Shown here: positions 54,434 through 64,000 of the stretch, one piece after another
How positions within the stretch are numbered: the first letter of the stretch is position 1
Layout: each line of letters opens with the position of its first letter
Source of the DNA: Cognatitamlana sp035818475
GTDB taxonomy: Bacteria > Bacteroidota > Bacteroidia > Flavobacteriales > Flavobacteriaceae
Assembly (NCBI RefSeq): GCF_035818475.1
Contig: NZ_JAYMGV010000003.1
Location: 310,001-374,000 of the forward strand
Direction of reading: 5' to 3'
Length of the DNA: 64,000 bases
Position numbers and translations under genes: made by a program
The notes under the pieces: model-generated
Told to the model about the DNA's origin: nothing
The model's input: the letters and a program-made list of their open reading frames with translations, nothing else
Database searches by the model: none

Positions 54434-56818
54434 ATGAAATTAAAAATAAAATCCCTTAGTATATTATTTAGTTTAATTGGAGCCTATTCATGGGCACAGA
54501 ACCATAATACAACGTTATGGTATGAACATCCCGCAGAAGATTGGCGTACTCAGGCCTTACACCTTGGGAACGGTTATATGGGAGCGTCTTATTACGGAGG
54601 GATAAAATCTGAACGTTTCGATATTACCGAAGAAACCATGTGGTTTGGTGGCCCGGGAGAAAACCCTGATTATAATTATGGTATCCGTGAAGGGGCTAAT
54701 AATTACCTGAAAGACATCCGGGAATCAATTGTTAGTGGAGACATTGGAAAGGCTGATAAATTAGTACAACAGCATTTTACCGGAAACACTGAAAACTTTG
54801 GAGCCCTTACTTCCATAGAGCAGTTATACCTTGATTTTGAAAACCATGATGGTAAAGTAAGTGATTATAAACGTACACTGGATGTAGCTAATTCTTTGGC
54901 TACCGTAACTTACAGCATGGATAATATTAACTATTCTAGAGAATATTTTTGCAGTTATCCGGACCGAGTGATGGCCGTACACCTTAAAAGTGATGCCCGA
55001 GGTAAGATAGGTTTTAGCATTAGACAAGCCTTTACACAGGAGTCTAATGAAATAATTGTTGAGGGTAATGAAATTCATGTAAAAGGTAAAATAAATGGGA
55101 ATAACCGTCAGTACGAAGTCAAAATCAAAGTGCTGCACGATGGTGGTAAACTATCCGACGAAAAGGGGACTTTAACCCTTACAGGAGCAAATAATGCTAT
55201 CTTGCTGTATACGGCTGCCACAGAATATAAAGCCGTTGCTCCGTTGTATAATGGAGCAAACCCTGTAGCTATCACGCGCAAGTGTATAGATAAAGCTGTA
55301 AAAAAGGGGTATGAGCAATTAAAAGCTGATCATATTGCAGATTATAGAAGTTTGTACGATCGAGTATCCCTGGAAATGGACGGAGATCCTACATTGGAAA
55401 AACTCCCTACAGACAAGCGTTATGAAATGTTGAAAACCGGTATGACAGATGATGCCGGTTTAAAAGTATTGTTATTCAATTTAGGACGTTACCTGCTTCT
55501 AAGTGCATCCAGATCAGGAACATTACCTTCAGGGCTTCAGGGGGTGTGGGTAACTGATGAAAGAGCTGCCTGGGCCGGAAATTACCAAAGTAATATTAAT
55601 CTACAGGAAATGTACTGGACAGCCGGGCCACTCAACCTGCCGGAAGTTCAGGAATCTTATATCAATTGGATAAAAACCCTGATAGAACCAGGCAGAAAAG
55701 TAGCCAAAGCCTATTATGGAACTGACGGATGGGTGAGCCATACCACAGGAAACATCTGGGGTTTTGCGTCTCCAGGAGGGCATATGCTTTGGGGAATGTA
55801 CCCGTCAGGAGCAGCCTGGCATTGTCAACACCTTTGGAGTCAGTACGAATTTACTCAAGATAAAAAATACCTGAAAAAGGAAGCCTACCCCATTATGAAA
55901 GAAGCTGCCCTGTTTTGGTTGCAAAACATGGTAGAATACGAAGGCAAATACATCATTGCTCCAACCGTGTCATCAGAACATGGTGTAGATATCAGGGATG
56001 GAAAGCCTGTAGAATACGCCCTTACTAACGGTGAAGTCACAAAAGATAAATGGCTGAACTTACCGGGAGCTTATCAGGATATTCAGATGGTATACGACCT
56101 CTATAGCAATGTTATGGAAGCTTCAGAAATATTAGGTATTGATACAGGTTTTCGAGCTAAAGTAAAAGCGACCAGAGACCGATTGTTACCCATGAGAATT
56201 GGTAAATACGGGCAAATACAGGAATGGGCGTGGGATATGGACAACCCACGAGACCACCATCGCCATATAGCCCATATGTATGCGCTTATGCCGGGAAGGC
56301 AAATTGATCCATACAAAACCCCGGAACTGGCTAAAGCAGCAGAAATTTCCCTGAATATGCGAGGGCATACATTATATGGCCCCAAATGGCCACATATGGG
56401 AGGTAACTGGAACAGAACATGGCGTATTTGGTGCTATACCAGGCTTTTGGACGGTGAAAAAGCAGCCAGAATCTTTAATGATATGGTAACACAGGTAGGT
56501 TTTGAAAACCTGATGGCTCATGAAAGTAACAATATGCAGGTAGATGGTTCTATGTCTACTCCGGGGTTTATGGCCGAAATGATGCTGCAATCACATCAGG
56601 GAGAAATTCATATATTGCCGGCTGTACCCATAGAATGGCCTGCAGGAAAAGTCAAAGGGCTCATAGCACGTGGCGGATTTAAAGTTGATATTGAATGGCG
56701 ATACGGACAACTGGTCTCCTGTATCATAGTATCGGAAAAAGGGCAAGAATTACCCCCTATAAGAGTTAAGGGAGAACTTGTTGACCCAACAAAAGATAGT
56801 AGAATCATCATAAAATAA
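54434..56818 (+). CDS. GH95 alpha-L-fucosidase (2)
   Basis: A 794-residue secreted protein (signal SILFSLIGAYSWAQ). GH95 landmarks are LWYEHPAEDWRTQALHLGNG, FDITEETMWFGGPGENP, SRSGTLPSGLQGVWV, and NYQSNINLQEMYWT with Asn387 and Asn389. APTVSSEHG holds Glu515 and NMQVDGSMSTPG holds Asp704. All catalytic positions remain. It differs noticeably from the first GH95 protein (YQSNIN rather than YHMNIN; VDGSMSTPG rather than LDGNMGGTAG), so a different linkage or sugar is likely, for example alpha-L-galactose versus alpha-L-fucose. Lies 33 nt after the GHL6 gene and 9 nt before GH20. Confidence 0.92.
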   Translation: MKLKIKSLSILFSLIGAYSWAQNHNTTLWYEHPAEDWRTQALHLGNGYMGASYYGGIKSERFDITEETMWFGGPGENPDYNYGIREGANNYLKDIRESIVSGDIGKADKLVQQHFTGNTENFGALTSIEQLYLDFENHDGKVSDYKRTLDVANSLATVTYSMDNINYSREYFCSYPDRVMAVHLKSDARGKIGFSIRQAFTQESNEIIVEGNEIHVKGKINGNNRQYEVKIKVLHDGGKLSDEKGTLTLTGANNAILLYTAATEYKAVAPLYNGANPVAITRKCIDKAVKKGYEQLKADHIADYRSLYDRVSLEMDGDPTLEKLPTDKRYEMLKTGMTDDAGLKVLLFNLGRYLLLSASRSGTLPSGLQGVWVTDERAAWAGNYQSNINLQEMYWTAGPLNLPEVQESYINWIKTLIEPGRKVAKAYYGTDGWVSHTTGNIWGFASPGGHMLWGMYPSGAAWHCQHLWSQYEFTQDKKYLKKEAYPIMKEAALFWLQNMVEYEGKYIIAPTVSSEHGVDIRDGKPVEYALTNGEVTKDKWLNLPGAYQDIQMVYDLYSNVMEASEILGIDTGFRAKVKATRDRLLPMRIGKYGQIQEWAWDMDNPRDHHRHIAHMYALMPGRQIDPYKTPELAKAAEISLNMRGHTLYGPKWPHMGGNWNRTWRIWCYTRLLDGEKAARIFNDMVTQVGFENLMAHESNNMQVDGSMSTPGFMAEMMLQSHQGEIHILPAVPIEWPAGKVKGLIARGGFKVDIEWRYGQLVSCIIVSEKGQELPPIRVKGELVDPTKDSRIIIK

Positions 56819-56827
56819 TCAATTATA

Positions 56828-59158
56828 ATGACTAAATCAGTTTACCGCATCATCGTAGTGTTTTTGGTAGCAACGGCTTTATATTCTTGTCAAACAAAAG
56901 AGAAAACCAATGCCCGGGAAGCTTATCATATTATTCCACAACCTCAAAAACTGACCCCGAAAGACGGTACATTCCAATTTACGGCCAATACGCAAATTAT
57001 CCTCTCTGAGGATTCTGAAGAATTACGGTTTTTAGGAAATTATTTATCGGATATGTTCAGTAGAGCTGCAGGATTCTCCTTGAATCCAACACAAGGAACA
57101 GAAGCAGGAAAAGGAAACATATATCTAAGTCTGGACACAGCTATTGAAGGTAATGATGAAGCATACCAATTGATAGTTTCTTCTGAAAATATAACAATTA
57201 CTGCAAATCATGCTTCAGGGCTATTATATGGGATACAAAGCATACGACAGCTATTGCCCGATGCCATTGAAGCAAAAGAAGTGCAAAGTAATGTGTCCTG
57301 GGAAATACCTTCAGTTGAGATTGAGGACGAACCACGTTTTGAATATAGAGGCATGCAAATGGACGTATCACGTCATTTTTTTGATGTAGATGAGCTTAAA
57401 ACCTTTATTGATAGATTGGCACTTTTTAAATTTAACAGGTTTCACATTCACTTAACTGACGATCAGGGGTGGCGTTTGCAGATCAATCGTTACCCTGAAT
57501 TGACCGATAATGGTGCCTGGAGAACCATGAACAGTCATGATAAGGTGTGTATTGAAAGAGCAGAAACTGATCCTGCATTTGAACTGCCAAAAAAACATTT
57601 TAAAGAAAAAGAAGGGATAGAAGTGTACGGAGGTTTCTATACTCAGGAGCAAATGAAAGCTGTTATAGCCTACGCTTCTAAAAGAGGAATTACCATTGTC
57701 CCTGAAATTGATATGCCCGGGCATATGAAGGCTGCCATAGATTCGTACCCGGATCTTTCTTGTGTAGAAGGAGCCGGCTGGGGGCAAACATTTTCAATTC
57801 CGCTTTGCCCGTGTGAAGAAGGCGTATATGAGTTTGTAGAAAATGTATTGGAAGAAGTGGTGGAACTCTTTCCCGGAGAATATATACATATTGGGGCCGA
57901 TGAGGTAGAAAAATCTACCTGGGCAGATGCTTTACAATGTAAAGAGCTTATGAAACGAGAAGGTCTGGAATCTGTTGAAGAACTTCAAAGTTATTTTGTA
58001 AAGCGGGTAGAGAAGTACCTTAATAGTAAAGGAAAAAAAATGATCGGTTGGGATGAGGCCTTGGAAGGAGGCATTAACCCCAGTACTACCATTATGTATT
58101 GGCGTGGTTGGGTTCCACAGGCACCCGTTGAAGCTGCGGAAGGTGGTCATAATGTGATTATGACCCCTACATCGCACAGTTATTTTGATTATGAGCCCAA
58201 TAACGAAAGTGTTTCCCATGTCTATAATTTTGATCCGATTCCCGAGGCACTTAGAGGTAAGCATGAAGAAAATATTAAAGGCGTACAGGCTAATCTTTGG
58301 AGTGAATATATACCCACTATGGCAAGGCTGGACTATATGTCTATGCCCCGAATGATGTCTATGGCAGAAGTTGGTTGGAGCAATAAAGAAAAAGACGAAG
58401 CCAATTTTTTGTCCAGGGTAGATAATATCTATTCGCGGTTGGATGCCATGGAGATTAAGTATCGCCTTCCCGATATTCCAAGTTTGCCTAGCTATGATGC
58501 TTTTGTAGAGTCAGATACTTTAGAATTGGAAAAGCCTGGTATCATTGATGAGATTAGGTATACGACGGATGGTTCCATACCAGGTATCAGATCTGCCTTG
58601 TATGAGAGCCCTATTGTTGTCACTCAACCTACTGTTTTCAAAATAGCTACGTTCCGTAAAGGAAGAAGGGTCAAAGTTTATAAGGCCGAGTATGAACAAC
58701 AAACCTACCGCAAAGCAGAAGAGGTAAATACTCAACCGGGCCTTAAAATGAATTACTATGAAGGTGAATTTTCAAAAGTGGCTGATATGGATGGGGAAAA
58801 AGTAGCAAAATCCTCCATTGTAACAGTAGTAGATATTCCTGATTGGAGTAAAGAAAATGGATTTGGATTACAGTTCAAAGGTTATTTAGATGCGCCGGAA
58901 ATAGGTGTTTATTCATTTTATTTGCGTTCTGACGATGGTAGTACTCTGAAAGTAGGAGATAAAACAGTTGTGGATAATGATGGCGGACATGGTGTGATAG
59001 AAGTGAGAGGGCAGATTGCTTTAGAAAAAGGCAAGCACCCTATCCATATCAAGTATTTTGAAGGATCAGGAGGTGAATCTTTGAGTTTTCAATATCACTT
59101 AAAAGGAAAAGAAAAAGAGAAGAAGCCAGTACCGGTAAGTATGTTGGGGCATAAATAA
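56828..59158 (+). CDS. GH20 beta-N-acetylhexosaminidase with C-terminal PA14 domain, lipoprotein
   Basis: A 776-residue lipoprotein (VATALYSC lipobox). Order: GH20b N-terminal alpha/beta domain (30-150), GH20 TIM barrel (about 160-520) with FNRFHIHLTDDQGWRLQI, and HIGADEVEKSTW containing the Asp358-Glu359 catalytic pair. Next are a small chitobiase-type C-terminal domain with YTTDGSIPG and a PA14-like module (about 630-765; YYEGEFSKVAD, FYLRSDDGST and HIKYFEGSGGESL). GH20 enzymes release terminal beta-GlcNAc or beta-GalNAc, and some GlcNAc-6-sulfate, by substrate-assisted catalysis. Its presence implies hexosamine in the target glycan, unusual for plain fucoidan. Confidence 0.94.
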   Translation: MTKSVYRIIVVFLVATALYSCQTKEKTNAREAYHIIPQPQKLTPKDGTFQFTANTQIILSEDSEELRFLGNYLSDMFSRAAGFSLNPTQGTEAGKGNIYLSLDTAIEGNDEAYQLIVSSENITITANHASGLLYGIQSIRQLLPDAIEAKEVQSNVSWEIPSVEIEDEPRFEYRGMQMDVSRHFFDVDELKTFIDRLALFKFNRFHIHLTDDQGWRLQINRYPELTDNGAWRTMNSHDKVCIERAETDPAFELPKKHFKEKEGIEVYGGFYTQEQMKAVIAYASKRGITIVPEIDMPGHMKAAIDSYPDLSCVEGAGWGQTFSIPLCPCEEGVYEFVENVLEEVVELFPGEYIHIGADEVEKSTWADALQCKELMKREGLESVEELQSYFVKRVEKYLNSKGKKMIGWDEALEGGINPSTTIMYWRGWVPQAPVEAAEGGHNVIMTPTSHSYFDYEPNNESVSHVYNFDPIPEALRGKHEENIKGVQANLWSEYIPTMARLDYMSMPRMMSMAEVGWSNKEKDEANFLSRVDNIYSRLDAMEIKYRLPDIPSLPSYDAFVESDTLELEKPGIIDEIRYTTDGSIPGIRSALYESPIVVTQPTVFKIATFRKGRRVKVYKAEYEQQTYRKAEEVNTQPGLKMNYYEGEFSKVADMDGEKVAKSSIVTVVDIPDWSKENGFGLQFKGYLDAPEIGVYSFYLRSDDGSTLKVGDKTVVDNDGGHGVIEVRGQIALEKGKHPIHIKYFEGSGGESLSFQYHLKGKEKEKKPVPVSMLGHK

Positions 59159-59169
59159 TAGTTATTATT

Positions 59170-60681
59170 ATGAATATTTTTAAGAAAGTTGTTGTACTTG
59201 TGCTGACATCAATTATTATGGCATGCCAGAGTATGCCAAAAGAAGATGTAGTTCCTAATATTGTATTATTCTTTGTTGATGATATGGGATGGCAGGACAC
59301 TTCCGTGCCTTTCCATACAGAAATAACCCAACTTAACAATCAATATCATACGCCTAATATGGAGCAACTTGCCAGAGAAGGAATGAAGTTTACCCAAGCT
59401 TATGCCACATCAGTTTGTTCTCCATCCCGTATTAGTTTAATGACGGGGATGAATGCAGCAAGGCATAGAGTAACCAATTGGACATTGTTCAAAGATAAAT
59501 CTACGGACTCTAACCATGATAAAGTCACGGCACCAAACTGGAATGTAAACGGATTGAGTGCTGTACCGGGAGAGGACCAGGCTATTTATACAGAAACCTT
59601 GCCTCAATTGCTAAAAAAAGCAGGATACAAAACCATTCATACAGGTAAGGCTCATTTTGGAGCCAGGGAGACCTCGGGAGAAGATCCTCGTAACCTTGGA
59701 TTTGATATTAATATTGCAGGGCATGCAGCTGGTGGACCCGGTAGTTATTTAGGAAAGAACAATTTTAGCGGAGCCTGGAGAAATGCCATGCGTGTTTGGG
59801 ATGTTCCCGGATTAGACAAATACCATGGGCAGGATATTCACCTGACTGAAGCATTGACTCTTGAAGCCAATGAAGCCATCAGCCAGGCCGTGGAGGAAAA
59901 CAAACCGTTTTATTTGTATATGTCTCACTATGCCATTCATGCCCCCTGGGAAAAGGACGATCGATTTTATCAGAAGTATAGAGATGCAGGTTTAAACAAA
60001 TTTGACGCCGTTTATGCTTCAATGATAGAGGGCATGGATAAATCCCTGGGAGATATAATGGAAAATCTCAAGCAGCAGGGAGTGTATGACAATACCATCA
60101 TCGTTTTTATGTCTGATAACGGAGTGCCCAAACAGGCCGCTCGTAATTTACCACTCAGAGGGCATAAACTAACACCTTATGAAGGTGGTTCCCGTGTACC
60201 ACTGTTGGTAAAATGGCCCGGTGTTACTCAAGCAACTACAATAAATAATCAATACCTGATTATAGAAGATATATTTCCAACGTTTCTTGAAATGGCAGGA
60301 CTGAATAAAGAAGCGAAAAAGAGTATTGATGGTATTAGTTTTAAACCATTGCTTACAGGAAAAGGAACATATCCAAAAGATCGGCCTATATACTGGCACT
60401 TTCCTAATACCTATGACCATACTCCCTACAGCGCGATAAGGAAGGGGCCTTGGAAACTTATCTATCATCATGTCGACAGAAGGATGGAGCTTTTTAATGT
60501 ACAGGACGATATCAGTGAAGAGAACAATCTGTTTGTTTCAAACCCGGTCAAAGTAAAAGAACTAGCTGGATTGCTATCTGATTATTTGAGGAGTGTCAAA
60601 GCACAAATGCCGGTTGATAAGTTAACAGGGAAGCCGGTGGAATACCCGGATAGAATACAGAAAGAACAAAAACGTGAATGA
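59170..60681 (+). CDS. Family S1 sulfatase (2), lipoprotein
   Basis: A 503-residue lipoprotein (SIIMAC). The sulfatase signature VCSPSRISLMTG places formylglycine at Cys83, with FVDDMGWQDTS before it. GKAHFG, HYAIHAPW and FMSDNGVP are the other metal/sulfate-binding segments. In this S1 protein the usual GKWH is GKAH, a feature of some subfamilies. Distance from GH20 is 11 nt. Substrate unknown. Confidence 0.93.
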   Translation: MNIFKKVVVLVLTSIIMACQSMPKEDVVPNIVLFFVDDMGWQDTSVPFHTEITQLNNQYHTPNMEQLAREGMKFTQAYATSVCSPSRISLMTGMNAARHRVTNWTLFKDKSTDSNHDKVTAPNWNVNGLSAVPGEDQAIYTETLPQLLKKAGYKTIHTGKAHFGARETSGEDPRNLGFDINIAGHAAGGPGSYLGKNNFSGAWRNAMRVWDVPGLDKYHGQDIHLTEALTLEANEAISQAVEENKPFYLYMSHYAIHAPWEKDDRFYQKYRDAGLNKFDAVYASMIEGMDKSLGDIMENLKQQGVYDNTIIVFMSDNGVPKQAARNLPLRGHKLTPYEGGSRVPLLVKWPGVTQATTINNQYLIIEDIFPTFLEMAGLNKEAKKSIDGISFKPLLTGKGTYPKDRPIYWHFPNTYDHTPYSAIRKGPWKLIYHHVDRRMELFNVQDDISEENNLFVSNPVKVKELAGLLSDYLRSVKAQMPVDKLTGKPVEYPDRIQKEQKRE

Positions 60682-60747
60682 TAAAAATAAGTAATAAATT
60701 CAGAGTATTTAAATTCCTATATCTTATGTGTTAAAATTAAAAAAAGA

Positions 60748-62322
60748 ATGAACTTGCAACAAACCCTAAACATACAAAGGTATTCCCTGTTGGGATTGCT
60801 ATTATTCATTGCTTCCTGTGGTTCTCGTAGTCAAAAAGTAACAACGGAACTAACTTCACCCAATATCATTTTGGTACTGACTGATGATCAGGGTTATGGT
60901 GATATATCTTCACATGGCAGTCCGGATGTACTGACCCCAAATATGGACAAGCTTAAATCACAGGGAATCAGCCTGGACGATTTTCAGGTAAGTCCTACCT
61001 GTGCGCCAACAAGGTCGGCAATTATGACAGGTAAGCATCCTTTTAAGAATGGAATTACACATACCATTTTGGAAAGGGAACGAATGGCTTTAGGTATCAT
61101 CACTTTGCCTGAAATTCTTAAAAAAGGGAACTATACTACCGGTATATTTGGTAAATGGCATTTAGGGGATGAGACTGAATATCAGCCTCAAAACAGAGGA
61201 TTTGATGAGGTGTTTATACACGGGGGAGGGGGAATAGGTCAGGCATATCCCGGTTCATGTGCCGATGTTCCTGATAACAAATATTTTGATCCAACAATCA
61301 AGCACAACGGAACTTTTGTCAAGACCAAAGGGTTCTGTACGGACATCTTTTTTGCTCAGGCATTATCCTGGATTAAAAAGAAATCAAAAGAGGATAAACC
61401 TTTTTTTGCGTACATTCCAACAAATGCACCACACGGCCCTTTTATTGCTCCGGAAAGCTATAAGAAAAAATACATTGAACAAGGTTATCCACCCAATGCT
61501 CAGGGGTTTTATGCTATGATTGAAAACATAGATGACAACCTGGGGAGTTTGATGAAGAAATTGGACACCTGGGGTATTGCTGATAATACGATATTGATAT
61601 TTATGTCAGACAACGGAAAAACCTGGGGAGGACAGAATAAGGTACATGGAGAAATAACCTATAATGCAGGCATGAAGGGCTTCAAGGGAGGTGTTCATGA
61701 AGGAGGGACAAGGGTGCCTTTTTTTATACGATGGCCCAAAAAGTTTGCTGAAGGCAAAAAGATTGATGTCTTGCTGAACCATTATGATATATTACCGACT
61801 CTCACTGATATTGTAGGTATTAATATTTCTGATGTTCCTGATTTAGACGGACAAAGCTTTCTTCCTTTGTTGATAGGGGAAGATTTTGAACATAGGGATA
61901 GGTATCGTTTTGTACATAGGGGAAGATGGCCCCTTAATCCAAAGCATATCAGCAACCTGGGTAATATCGATAGGCAGAACATTAAAAATAGCCAGTTTAT
62001 AGGGAAAGATGAAAAGCAATCCGATCCGGAAAACTCTAAATACAAAGGTTTTGCAGTCCGTAGCGAACAATATCGGTTTGTGGACAATAACGAATTGTAC
62101 GATGTAATCAAAGATCCGGGACAAAAAGTCAATATTGCTTCAGAACATCCGGAAGTAGTTGCTCAAATGCAAAAGGTCTATAATGAGTGGTGGAACAGTA
62201 TCAAATCTTTTTTGGTAAATGAAAGTGTGCCTTTGGCTAAAGAAAAGCCTTATTGGGTAGAATATTACAAACAAGAAAAGTCAACAGGTATTCCGGAATG
62301 GACAAAACCCAATTTGGATTGA
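60748..62322 (+). CDS. Family S1 sulfatase (3), lipoprotein
   Basis: A 524-residue lipoprotein (LLFIASC). The formylglycine motif is TCAPTRSAIMTG with Cys85, a CxPTR variant accepted by maturases. TDDQGYGDISSHG, GKWHLGDE, TNAPHGPF and FMSDNGKTWGG complete the S1 site. The VFIHGGGGIGQAYPG loop and HRDRYRFVHRGRWP resemble arylsulfatase-A-like members. Gap of 66 nt before it. Which sulfate is cut is unknown. Confidence 0.93.
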   Translation: MNLQQTLNIQRYSLLGLLLFIASCGSRSQKVTTELTSPNIILVLTDDQGYGDISSHGSPDVLTPNMDKLKSQGISLDDFQVSPTCAPTRSAIMTGKHPFKNGITHTILERERMALGIITLPEILKKGNYTTGIFGKWHLGDETEYQPQNRGFDEVFIHGGGGIGQAYPGSCADVPDNKYFDPTIKHNGTFVKTKGFCTDIFFAQALSWIKKKSKEDKPFFAYIPTNAPHGPFIAPESYKKKYIEQGYPPNAQGFYAMIENIDDNLGSLMKKLDTWGIADNTILIFMSDNGKTWGGQNKVHGEITYNAGMKGFKGGVHEGGTRVPFFIRWPKKFAEGKKIDVLLNHYDILPTLTDIVGINISDVPDLDGQSFLPLLIGEDFEHRDRYRFVHRGRWPLNPKHISNLGNIDRQNIKNSQFIGKDEKQSDPENSKYKGFAVRSEQYRFVDNNELYDVIKDPGQKVNIASEHPEVVAQMQKVYNEWWNSIKSFLVNESVPLAKEKPYWVEYYKQEKSTGIPEWTKPNLD

Positions 62323-62364
62323 GGCTTAACGGAATTAAATGAATATTGAATCAAAGTGAATATT

Positions 62365-63888
62365 ATGAGAACTATTAAATCGATTGCGAGCATTATTTTA
62401 TTTGGATTTATGTGCATTGCATGCCAGGAGAGGCCAAAAGAGGAAACAAAGGCCCCTAATATCGTTTTTCTTTTTGCAGATGACTATACCTATGAAGCCA
62501 TTCATGCCCTGGGTAATAGTGTGATTGAAACACCTAACTTGGACAGGCTTATTAATAGAGGAACAGCCTTTACTCATGCCTATAATATGGGGGGGTGGAA
62601 CGGGGCCATTTGTGTAGCTTCAAGATCCATGATTATTTCCGGTACTTCTATCTGGAATGCCCAAAGCACTACCGCAAAATGGAGAGAAAAAGACTCTACG
62701 GCACTTAATAATACCTGGGGAAGATTAATGGCTTCAAAAGGTTATAACACTTATATGACCGGAAAATGGCATGTGAATGCTCCTGCTGATTACGTGTTTA
62801 ATACGGCTAGAAATATCCGTCCGGGAATGCCAGACGATCTGAGAAGCCAAGCCAACTGGAAAGAGATACGCAAGGCTTTCAGTGAAGGGAAAGACGTAAA
62901 ATCCATGACACCTCCTGCATATTTCAGGCCGGTTGATGAGAATGATACATTGTGGTCACCAACTGATCCTAAACATAAAGGATTCTGGGAAGGCGGTAAA
63001 CATTGGAGTGAAGTGGTTAGGGATGATGCTTTGGCCTTTCTGGAAGATGCTACCCAAAAAGAAGATCCTTTCTTTATGTATCTGGCTTTTAACGCACCAC
63101 ACGATCCACGTCAGGCACCACAATCCTTTTTGGATAAATATGATATAAAGGATATTCCTTTACCAGAAAACTGGCTTCCTGAATACCCCTACAAAGATGC
63201 CATGAATAGTGGATTTTCCATGAGGGATGAAGCACTGGCACCTTTTCCGCGTACCCCCTTTGCTATTAAAACCCATTTAAGGGAATACTATGCTATCATC
63301 ACACATCTCGATGAGCAAATAGGTAAAATACTGGATGCCCTGGAAGCTTCGGGGATACTGGATAATACCTATATCTTCTTTACCGGAGATCATGGTTTGT
63401 CTGTTGGGCACCACGGATTATTAGGCAAGCAAAACATGTTTGATCACAGTATTAGAGTGCCATTGATGATGATGGGGCCGGATATTCCAAAAGGCCAAAA
63501 AATAAACACCGATGTCTATCTGCAAGATATTATGGCTACCAGCCTGGAGCTGGCCAACATTGAAAAACCGGCTCATGTTACATTCCATAACTTACTGCCC
63601 TTGGCGAAAGGTGAAACTACACAGGGGCATTTGGATGATGGCGTATATGGTGCCTTTGAAAAAGGATCACAGCGTATGATTCGTAAAGATGGATATAAAC
63701 TGATTGTATATCCTAAAATCGATAAAGTACTGTTGTTTAACCTGGAGGAAGACCCCCTGGAAACTGTGAATTTAGCGGAGCATCCGGAGCACAAAGAAAA
63801 AATAAAAACACTGTTTTCTGATTTAATGGCTTTACAGCAAAAAATGAACGATCCGCTTGATTTAAATGAACTCTATAATACCCTGTAA
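62365..63888 (+). CDS. Family S1 sulfatase (4), lipoprotein, CxASR motif
   Basis: A protein of about 507 residues. Starting at ATG 62365 gives the clean lipoprotein signal MRTIKSIASIILFGFMCIAC; the GTG at 62356 only adds three residues. The modification motif is ICVASRSMIISG (Cys83), with Ala in place of the usual Pro; CxAxR is still a recognised sequence for sulfatase maturation. The metal site begins FADDYTYEAIHALG, followed by GKWHVNAP, NAPHDPRQAP and TGDHGLSVGHHG. Those last segments are close to choline-sulfatase and iduronate-2-sulfatase-like S1 members. It ends 8 nt before the last, partial gene. Confidence 0.9.
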   Translation: MRTIKSIASIILFGFMCIACQERPKEETKAPNIVFLFADDYTYEAIHALGNSVIETPNLDRLINRGTAFTHAYNMGGWNGAICVASRSMIISGTSIWNAQSTTAKWREKDSTALNNTWGRLMASKGYNTYMTGKWHVNAPADYVFNTARNIRPGMPDDLRSQANWKEIRKAFSEGKDVKSMTPPAYFRPVDENDTLWSPTDPKHKGFWEGGKHWSEVVRDDALAFLEDATQKEDPFFMYLAFNAPHDPRQAPQSFLDKYDIKDIPLPENWLPEYPYKDAMNSGFSMRDEALAPFPRTPFAIKTHLREYYAIITHLDEQIGKILDALEASGILDNTYIFFTGDHGLSVGHHGLLGKQNMFDHSIRVPLMMMGPDIPKGQKINTDVYLQDIMATSLELANIEKPAHVTFHNLLPLAKGETTQGHLDDGVYGAFEKGSQRMIRKDGYKLIVYPKIDKVLLFNLEEDPLETVNLAEHPEHKEKIKTLFSDLMALQQKMNDPLDLNELYNTL

Positions 63889-63896
63889 TTACACGT

Positions 63897-64000
63897 ATGC
63901 CTCTAAATAAATATAAATTCGATTATCTGTTACTAGCTATCATAGTGATTTTCACCTCATGTAATGAAGCTAAAAAAGAAACCAGGCAAGACTCGGAGCC
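63897..64000 (+). CDS. Lipoprotein, start of gene only (cut by window)
   Basis: An ATG at 63897, 8 nt after the sulfatase stop, opens 34 codons to the window end. They encode MPLNKYKFDY, a hydrophobic segment and the lipobox VIFTSC followed by NEAKKETRQD, a normal Bacteroidota lipoprotein start. The mature part is missing; from context it is likely another sulfatase or glycoside hydrolase of the PUL. Confidence 0.75.
   Translation, partial: MPLNKYKFDYLLLAIIVIFTSCNEAKKETRQDSE

Overview
The window is chromosomal DNA from a marine-type member of the Bacteroidota, most likely family Flavobacteriaceae. The evidence is the AT-rich base composition, Bacteroidota promoter elements (TTTG, about 20 nt, TAnnTTTG) before the tRNA and several genes, many short-spaced lipoprotein signals ending in Cys, SusC/SusD proteins, a one-protein hybrid two-component system, the bacillithiol gene bshB1 and a fused CcsB-CcsA protein. 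No insertion sequence, prophage, CRISPR array or rRNA gene was seen.

Positions 1-15.9 kb hold ordinary core genes. A minus-strand cluster encodes a Rossmann/DUF2520 protein, a KdsC-type phosphatase, a UbiA-family prenyltransferase and Maf (cut by the window edge). Then come a truncated haemoglobin, the CcsBA cytochrome c biogenesis fusion, a SatD-like/DUF3307 pair behind three palindromes, DUF2167 and DUF5071 proteins, a HAD phosphatase, a MATE exporter with a structured leader, RlmF, an SLC13-type transporter, BshB1 and tRNA-His.

Positions 16.0-23.5 kb are a tightly packed plus-strand operon for L-fucose use: a TetR regulator behind a palindromic operator, a sodium/solute symporter, an SGNH/sialate-O-acetylesterase-like esterase, a two-part mutarotase, a Gfo/Idh/MocA oxidoreductase, a GH29 alpha-L-fucosidase and an L-fuconate dehydratase-like enolase-superfamily enzyme. 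This fits the non-phosphorylating oxidative fucose route, although lactonase and later steps are not in the window.

Positions 23.7-64.0 kb are a large polysaccharide utilization locus (PUL). A hybrid two-component sensor is followed by a tandem direct repeat and then SusC/SusD. After a terminator come a large calcium-loop (FG-GAP/ASPIC) lipoprotein, a GH2 enzyme, a GPH-type sugar transporter, two divergent GH95-like proteins, two canonical GH95 alpha-fucosidases, two paralogous five-bladed-propeller (GH43/GH117-like) proteins, a GHL6/GH151-like enzyme, a GH20 hexosaminidase, four sulfatases and the start of another lipoprotein. Most carry lipoprotein or secretion signals.

Taken together, the enzymes suggest removal of sulfate and acetyl groups and alpha-fucose from a sulfated, fucose-rich glycan. 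That glycan could be an algal fucose-containing sulfated polysaccharide or, given GH2 plus GH20, an animal mucin-like or glycosaminoglycan-like glycan. The released fucose would enter the upstream operon. The substrate is inferred, not shown by the sequence.
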